A DNA stretch of 64,000 nucleotides from positions 62,001 through 126,000 of the forward strand of contig JBELBZ010000003.1 of NCBI GenBank assembly GCA_042095055.1, read 5' to 3'. Below, piece after piece: positions 60,243 to 64,000 of the stretch. Position 1 is the stretch's first letter. The number at the start of each line of letters is the position of its first letter. Below the pieces are notes generated by a model that saw only the letters and a list, made by a program, of their open reading frames with translations, made no database searches and was not told the origin of the DNA. The DNA is from UBA8752 sp042095055 (GTDB taxonomy: Bacteria > Bacteroidota > Bacteroidia > Flavobacteriales_D > Sanyastnellaceae). The translations under genes and the position numbers were made by a program.

Positions 60243-61370
60243 ATGGCAGGATTGTATGTGCACGTTCCCTTTTGCGCGCAAGCCTGCTCGTATTGTGACT
60301 TCCACTTTACCACGCGCCTGGACGATAGAAACCGGATGGTCGAAGCCATCATCTCGGAGATCAAGGCCCACATGCCCGCATGGTCTGGACACACCTTCAA
60401 AACGCTGTATTTCGGAGGAGGCACCCCGAGTCTTTTAGGGGCAGAAGCCATTGGCCGCATCGCAGAAACCGCATTTCACAGCGCCGACTGGGCGTTGGAA
60501 GAATGGACCGTGGAGGCCAACCCCGAAGACTTGGACACTCCGGGGTTAAAAGCGCTCAAAGACATTGGAGTGGGCCGCTTGAGCGTGGGCACACAGAGTT
60601 TTGACCCCGAAGTTCTCGCCTGGATGCGTCGAATTCACAGCGCAGAAACGGCAGAATCGGCTGTGCACCGCGCCGCAGAGTTGGGTTTTGACCACATTTC
60701 CCTCGACCTCATGTACGGACTGCCCGTGGGGCCAGACACCCGGTGGGAGGATGACCTCGAACGGGCGTTGGCCTTGCCGGCAGACCACTTGAGCTGCTAC
60801 ATTCTCACCGCCGAACCCCGCACGCTCTATGGCCACCAACTCGAGAAAGGCCAGTTGACCGCCCCTCTGGATGAGCAAGTCGTCCGTGAATACAATGCCC
60901 TTTGCAAGGCCACTGCCAAGGCGGGGTTTGAGCATTACGAAGTGTCCAATTTCGCCCGTCCTGGCGGCCGCAGTCGACACAACTCAGCCTACTGGGACGG
61001 CACCCCCTACCTCGGCGTCGGGCCTGGTGCGCACAGCTTCAACGGCACCAAACGGTGGTGGAACGCCCGGTCCAATGCCGCGTTTTTGAGCGCTTCCGAA
61101 GGAGGCATGGAGGGATTCACAGCACAACGGTCTTCGGAGGAGCTCAGCAATACAGACCGCTACAATGAGGCGCTCATCACAGGTTTGCGGCGCACAGAAG
61201 GGGTCCAGCCCGCCTCATTGAAGGAGGATACCGGACACGACCTCTTGGCACAGGATGGGCTCGAGGCGCTCATTGAAAGGGGCGACTGCGAATGGCACAA
61301 TGGACGGCTGCGGATCCCGGAGCCCCGCTGGCCCATGGGCGATGCGATCACCCTGGAGTTGATGCATTAA
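60243..61370 (+). CDS. hemW: HemW-like radical SAM protein
   Basis: A 375-residue HemN/HemW-family protein. I start it at the ATG at 60243, where MAGLYVHVPFCAQACSYCDFH opens with the CxxxCxxC cluster motif. YFGGGTPSLL, SVGTQSF, LDLMYGLP and SCYILTAEPRTLYG are family features. HemW is thought to be a heme chaperone, not a coproporphyrinogen oxidase. The extra Cys found in oxidases is not seen at the N-terminus (the motif ends CDFH, as in HemW). Confidence 0.9.
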   Translation: MAGLYVHVPFCAQACSYCDFHFTTRLDDRNRMVEAIISEIKAHMPAWSGHTFKTLYFGGGTPSLLGAEAIGRIAETAFHSADWALEEWTVEANPEDLDTPGLKALKDIGVGRLSVGTQSFDPEVLAWMRRIHSAETAESAVHRAAELGFDHISLDLMYGLPVGPDTRWEDDLERALALPADHLSCYILTAEPRTLYGHQLEKGQLTAPLDEQVVREYNALCKATAKAGFEHYEVSNFARPGGRSRHNSAYWDGTPYLGVGPGAHSFNGTKRWWNARSNAAFLSASEGGMEGFTAQRSSEELSNTDRYNEALITGLRRTEGVQPASLKEDTGHDLLAQDGLEALIERGDCEWHNGRLRIPEPRWPMGDAITLELMH

Positions 61371-61379
61371 ATCGGGCGT

Positions 61380-62252
61380 TCAACGTGAGCGCCTGCTGCG
61401 CTTGAGCATGGCATCGACAAACACCGTCGCCAGTAGCACCGAGGCGCCCCCATAAAAACCGGGGGGCATCACTTCTTCCTCTCCAAAGATGACCAGGGCC
61501 AAAATGATGGCGTAAACCGGCTCTAAATTGATGGCCATGGCCACCGAAAAGGGGCTCATTACCCGCATGACCTCGACGGTCAGAGCGAACGCCACAGAAG
61601 TTGCTACGAGGCCAAGCAACAGCAGCCAGAGCCAATCTGCGGAAGAGGGCATGGCATCCTGCCACCCTCCTGTCAATGCCATCCACACAGCGAGGACCAA
61701 ACACGCTGAAGCCAGTTCCAACCTGGACACCGTCAGCGAAGGGGCATGCTCTCCCCAGACGCTATTGAGGGTACCAAACAAGGCCGCACAAAAAGCACTC
61801 ACAAGGGCCAACAGCATGCCTTGCCCATAACTCACGTCCACCCGATACATCCACCACAAGCCCAGCACCGCAACAAACCCCAACACAAGTTCCCGAGGGT
61901 CTACCCGTCGGCGCCGCAGCACAGGTTCAATCAAGGCAACGAATACAGGAACGGTAGCCATCACCGCGAGTGCCAATGAAACGGTTGAAGCTTTGATGGC
62001 CGCAAAAAAGGTGACCCAATGCAACGCCACCAAGACGCCGGTTCCCATGATGCCCGCCCTCACTTTGGGCGGCATAGACGTCTGTTGGGTGCGCCGAAAC
62101 CACATCCATACGTACAATCCACCCGCGCCAATGAGCGTGCGCCAAAACACCAACGGTGTGGCCGAAAGCGCAATCAACTTGCCCAGAACGCCCGTAAAAC
62201 CGAACACCATCACCGTGACGTGAAGGACAATTTGGGCGTGTAGGGGCTTCAT
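61380..62252 (-). CDS. EamA/DMT-superfamily transporter
   Basis: About 290 residues from the ATG at 62252, with ten hydrophobic segments arranged as two EamA repeats, e.g. VMVFGFTGVLGKLIALSATP and the later SVWGEHAPSLTVSRLELASA and AINLEPVYAIILALVIFGEEE region. Such carriers move small metabolites or amino acids; the substrate is unknown. It begins 10 bases after the stop of the T9SS cargo gene and may be co-transcribed with it. Confidence 0.88.
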   Translation of the reverse strand: MKPLHAQIVLHVTVMVFGFTGVLGKLIALSATPLVFWRTLIGAGGLYVWMWFRRTQQTSMPPKVRAGIMGTGVLVALHWVTFFAAIKASTVSLALAVMATVPVFVALIEPVLRRRRVDPRELVLGFVAVLGLWWMYRVDVSYGQGMLLALVSAFCAALFGTLNSVWGEHAPSLTVSRLELASACLVLAVWMALTGGWQDAMPSSADWLWLLLLGLVATSVAFALTVEVMRVMSPFSVAMAINLEPVYAIILALVIFGEEEVMPPGFYGGASVLLATVFVDAMLKRSRRSR

Positions 62253-62262
62253 CGACGGGTGT

Positions 62263-64000
62263 TCACCGGCGAACGAGGGACAGGCTCCAGCGCCTTCCAT
62301 CTGCTCCACTCAACTGGAGGGTGTACCAGCCTGGTTGCAGCGCATCAGCGCCAATCAGCAGACGGTCCGTCGGCGCGACAGTGCCCCCTTGCAGGACGCG
62401 GCGGCCTGTTCCGTCCAGCAATACCCAATGGGACAACCCCACCTCAGAAGTCAACCCAAAGGTTTCAGCCGGCCTGAGTGGATTGGGCCCAAAAAGAAAT
62501 GGAGTGTCCGTATCGGGCTCGATCACGCCAATGGTGCTCGTATCGGGGAACACCACGGTCACCTCTTGGGTCGCCTGGTCCGAGCACACGCCATCCTCAC
62601 TCTGCGCCGTCAAGACTACGGTGTATGTGCTGTCCGTAGGGTATTCGTGTAACGGAGAAGTTGTGGTGTCCGGAGCCGTGCCATCACCAAAGGACCAGAA
62701 GTACCCACCGGCACCTGAAGAGAGGTTTTCGAAAGGCACAGGCCCATCCTCTGTATACCAAGTGTCTTCTACAAAGAAGTCCGCCTGCACAGGTTCAGAT
62801 AGGTCGTCTGCACTGCGTGGAAGGATGGTATAGCCATTCAAAAACGGGGCTTCCAAATCCCGCTGTCCACCAATGCCCGTCACGCCGAACACCCCATCCG
62901 GGGCTTCAGTTCCAAACAAGTCTGTATCGGCGTCTACCACCATCAAATACAAGGCCGCACCTGTGGAGACATACACCTCGAACTGGGGCGCCTGGTTGGT
63001 CCATGCGGACGGATCCACCAATTCAACACACTTCAACCGAACCAAATCACTCTCGGTGTCTTCGGTCAGTGCATTGACCAGCTCAGGCTCCTGAAGCGGC
63101 TCGCCTTGGGTGGCCAAAATCAAGGTGTCCACCACGATCTGCGCCAGGCCTTGGAATTGCTGAATCGACCCGCGTACCCGGACGCTGTCTCCCTCCTCCA
63201 CGAGGTAGTTGAAGTTCTCGACCGGACTGTATACCTCGATGCCCGCCGTGGGATCGATGATGGTGAAGCGAAGGCCGCTTGGATAGGTGTTGAAACCGTG
63301 AACCACGCCCCGCAATTCGCAGGGAATAAGCAAGCTGTCCAACACGCCGTTGACGTCAATGCCACGCACATCGGCGATGGGATAATGGGGGAAGCCCAAA
63401 TCGTTGGGTGCAATGGTCACGGTCACCATGTCCACCAGCACTTCTGCCTCGCCGGAGGTCACGGTCAGCAACAAAGTGAAGGTCTCCACGCCTTCCGGCT
63501 CGAAGTCGTCCACGATGCCCACCGTGAAGGATTGGGGCGCCAACCATCCCTGCGGGAACGTGATGTCCAGTGGGAAGAGGGTTCCGAAATCCGCAACTGG
63601 AGTGGCCGTGCCACCCTCCATGACGGACACTTCCACCTGGACCTCCGCGATGGGCAGGTCGATGGGCAATTCAATCTGCAACACATCGCCTTCGAAGGCC
63701 ACAATCTCAGACACGCCGAAACCCACCGTGGGGGTCGCCGTGGTGTCGATGCCGCAGGGATTGGCAATGTGGTCCCCGAAATAGTCATAGGTGTTTTCGG
63801 GATAATCCTGCCATTGGGTCTGGACCACATCCCAGTCATCCGAACCGGCGGTCACGTCCGAATTCCGCACCAAGGTGTGGTGCAGCATCGTCACACCGTT
63901 GACCGGCCACCCTGCTCCCGGGTTGACGCCGACTTCTCCCAAGACATCCACTTCCACGCCGTTGCGCTCAAGCGTGGTGGCGTCGTTGCCGTTGAACAAG
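62263..64000 (-). CDS. T9SS cargo with lamin-tail, Calx-beta, OB-fold and PKD domains (5' end beyond the window)
   Basis: The last 578 residues of a larger exported protein. Order: the end of a lamin-tail domain (EVGVNPGAGWPVNG, TLVRNSDVTAGS), a Calx-beta-like domain (about 90-200), an OB-fold-like section (LRFTIIDPTAGIEVYS, VRVRGSIQQFQGLAQI), a PKD domain (FENLSSGAGGYFWSFGDG) and a type A T9SS C-terminal domain (PNPLRPAETF through SLSLVRR). Lamin-tail plus OB-fold is typical of exported nucleases, but no nuclease domain is in the visible part. Confidence 0.85.
   Translation of the reverse strand, partial: LFNGNDATTLERNGVEVDVLGEVGVNPGAGWPVNGVTMLHHTLVRNSDVTAGSDDWDVVQTQWQDYPENTYDYFGDHIANPCGIDTTATPTVGFGVSEIVAFEGDVLQIELPIDLPIAEVQVEVSVMEGGTATPVADFGTLFPLDITFPQGWLAPQSFTVGIVDDFEPEGVETFTLLLTVTSGEAEVLVDMVTVTIAPNDLGFPHYPIADVRGIDVNGVLDSLLIPCELRGVVHGFNTYPSGLRFTIIDPTAGIEVYSPVENFNYLVEEGDSVRVRGSIQQFQGLAQIVVDTLILATQGEPLQEPELVNALTEDTESDLVRLKCVELVDPSAWTNQAPQFEVYVSTGAALYLMVVDADTDLFGTEAPDGVFGVTGIGGQRDLEAPFLNGYTILPRSADDLSEPVQADFFVEDTWYTEDGPVPFENLSSGAGGYFWSFGDGTAPDTTTSPLHEYPTDSTYTVVLTAQSEDGVCSDQATQEVTVVFPDTSTIGVIEPDTDTPFLFGPNPLRPAETFGLTSEVGLSHWVLLDGTGRRVLQGGTVAPTDRLLIGADALQPGWYTLQLSGADGRRWSLSLVRR

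Overview
The window looks like chromosomal core DNA from a GC-rich member of the Bacteroidota, most likely an uncultured Flavobacteriales-type lineage. The evidence is several cargo proteins with type IX secretion (T9SS) C-terminal domains, two PorP/SprF-like outer-membrane partners, Bacteroidota families (DUF4292, stand-alone FeoA with separate FeoB, MiaE, EnvC-like M23), a DnaG whose zinc ligands are replaced, and many copies of the Bacteroidota -7 promoter element TAnnTTTG before genes and all four tRNAs. I see no insertion sequence, prophage, CRISPR array or rRNA.

Layout. 1-3720 (minus): two-component histidine kinase and regulator, then dnaG, which runs off the left edge. 3788-5956: prs, L25, pth. 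8099-5969 (minus): yicC, gmk, nadD. 8163-10693: polyprenyl diphosphate synthase, a MORN-type lipoprotein and a glucosaminidase with LysM-like repeats. 10720-14694: tyrosine catabolism (hmgA, hppD) followed by a fused double ABC ATPase. 14704-22871: seven overlapping genes, from a crotonase and dUTPase through a nucleotidyltransferase, TPR lipoprotein, DUF4292 lipoprotein and EnvC-like protein to FeoB; feoA meets feoB tail to tail on the other strand. 23205-26387: four tRNAs, a sulfotransferase and flippase pair, and a tiny dockerin-like ORF with its own promoter in an AT-rich pocket.

26442-33995: rnr, an rRNA-type methyltransferase, aminopeptidase P, miaE, a RidA protein resembling 2-aminomuconate deaminase, DUF3108 and tryptophan 2,3-dioxygenase. 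34091-44777: an M23 lipoprotein, lysS with an exported amidotransferase-like lipoprotein, phosphosugar isomerase, lipB, a serine hydrolase, a LytTR regulator, rlmN and lepA. 44942-50608: a large T9SS cargo with a nidogen-like domain, radA and rsmI.

51604-59636 (minus) is the most distinctive locus. Two T9SS type B cargos alternate with two PorP/SprF-like proteins. One cargo is a 1712-residue SprB-like protein with about 18 cysteine-bounded repeats. The window closes with a stand-alone biotin carrier protein, a HemW-like protein, an EamA transporter and the C-terminal part of a lamin-tail/OB-fold/PKD protein cut by the right edge.

Across the window, at least six genes have a TAnnTT promoter box exactly four bases before the start codon. 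This implies leaderless or nearly leaderless mRNAs, and I regard it as one of the more interesting general signals here.
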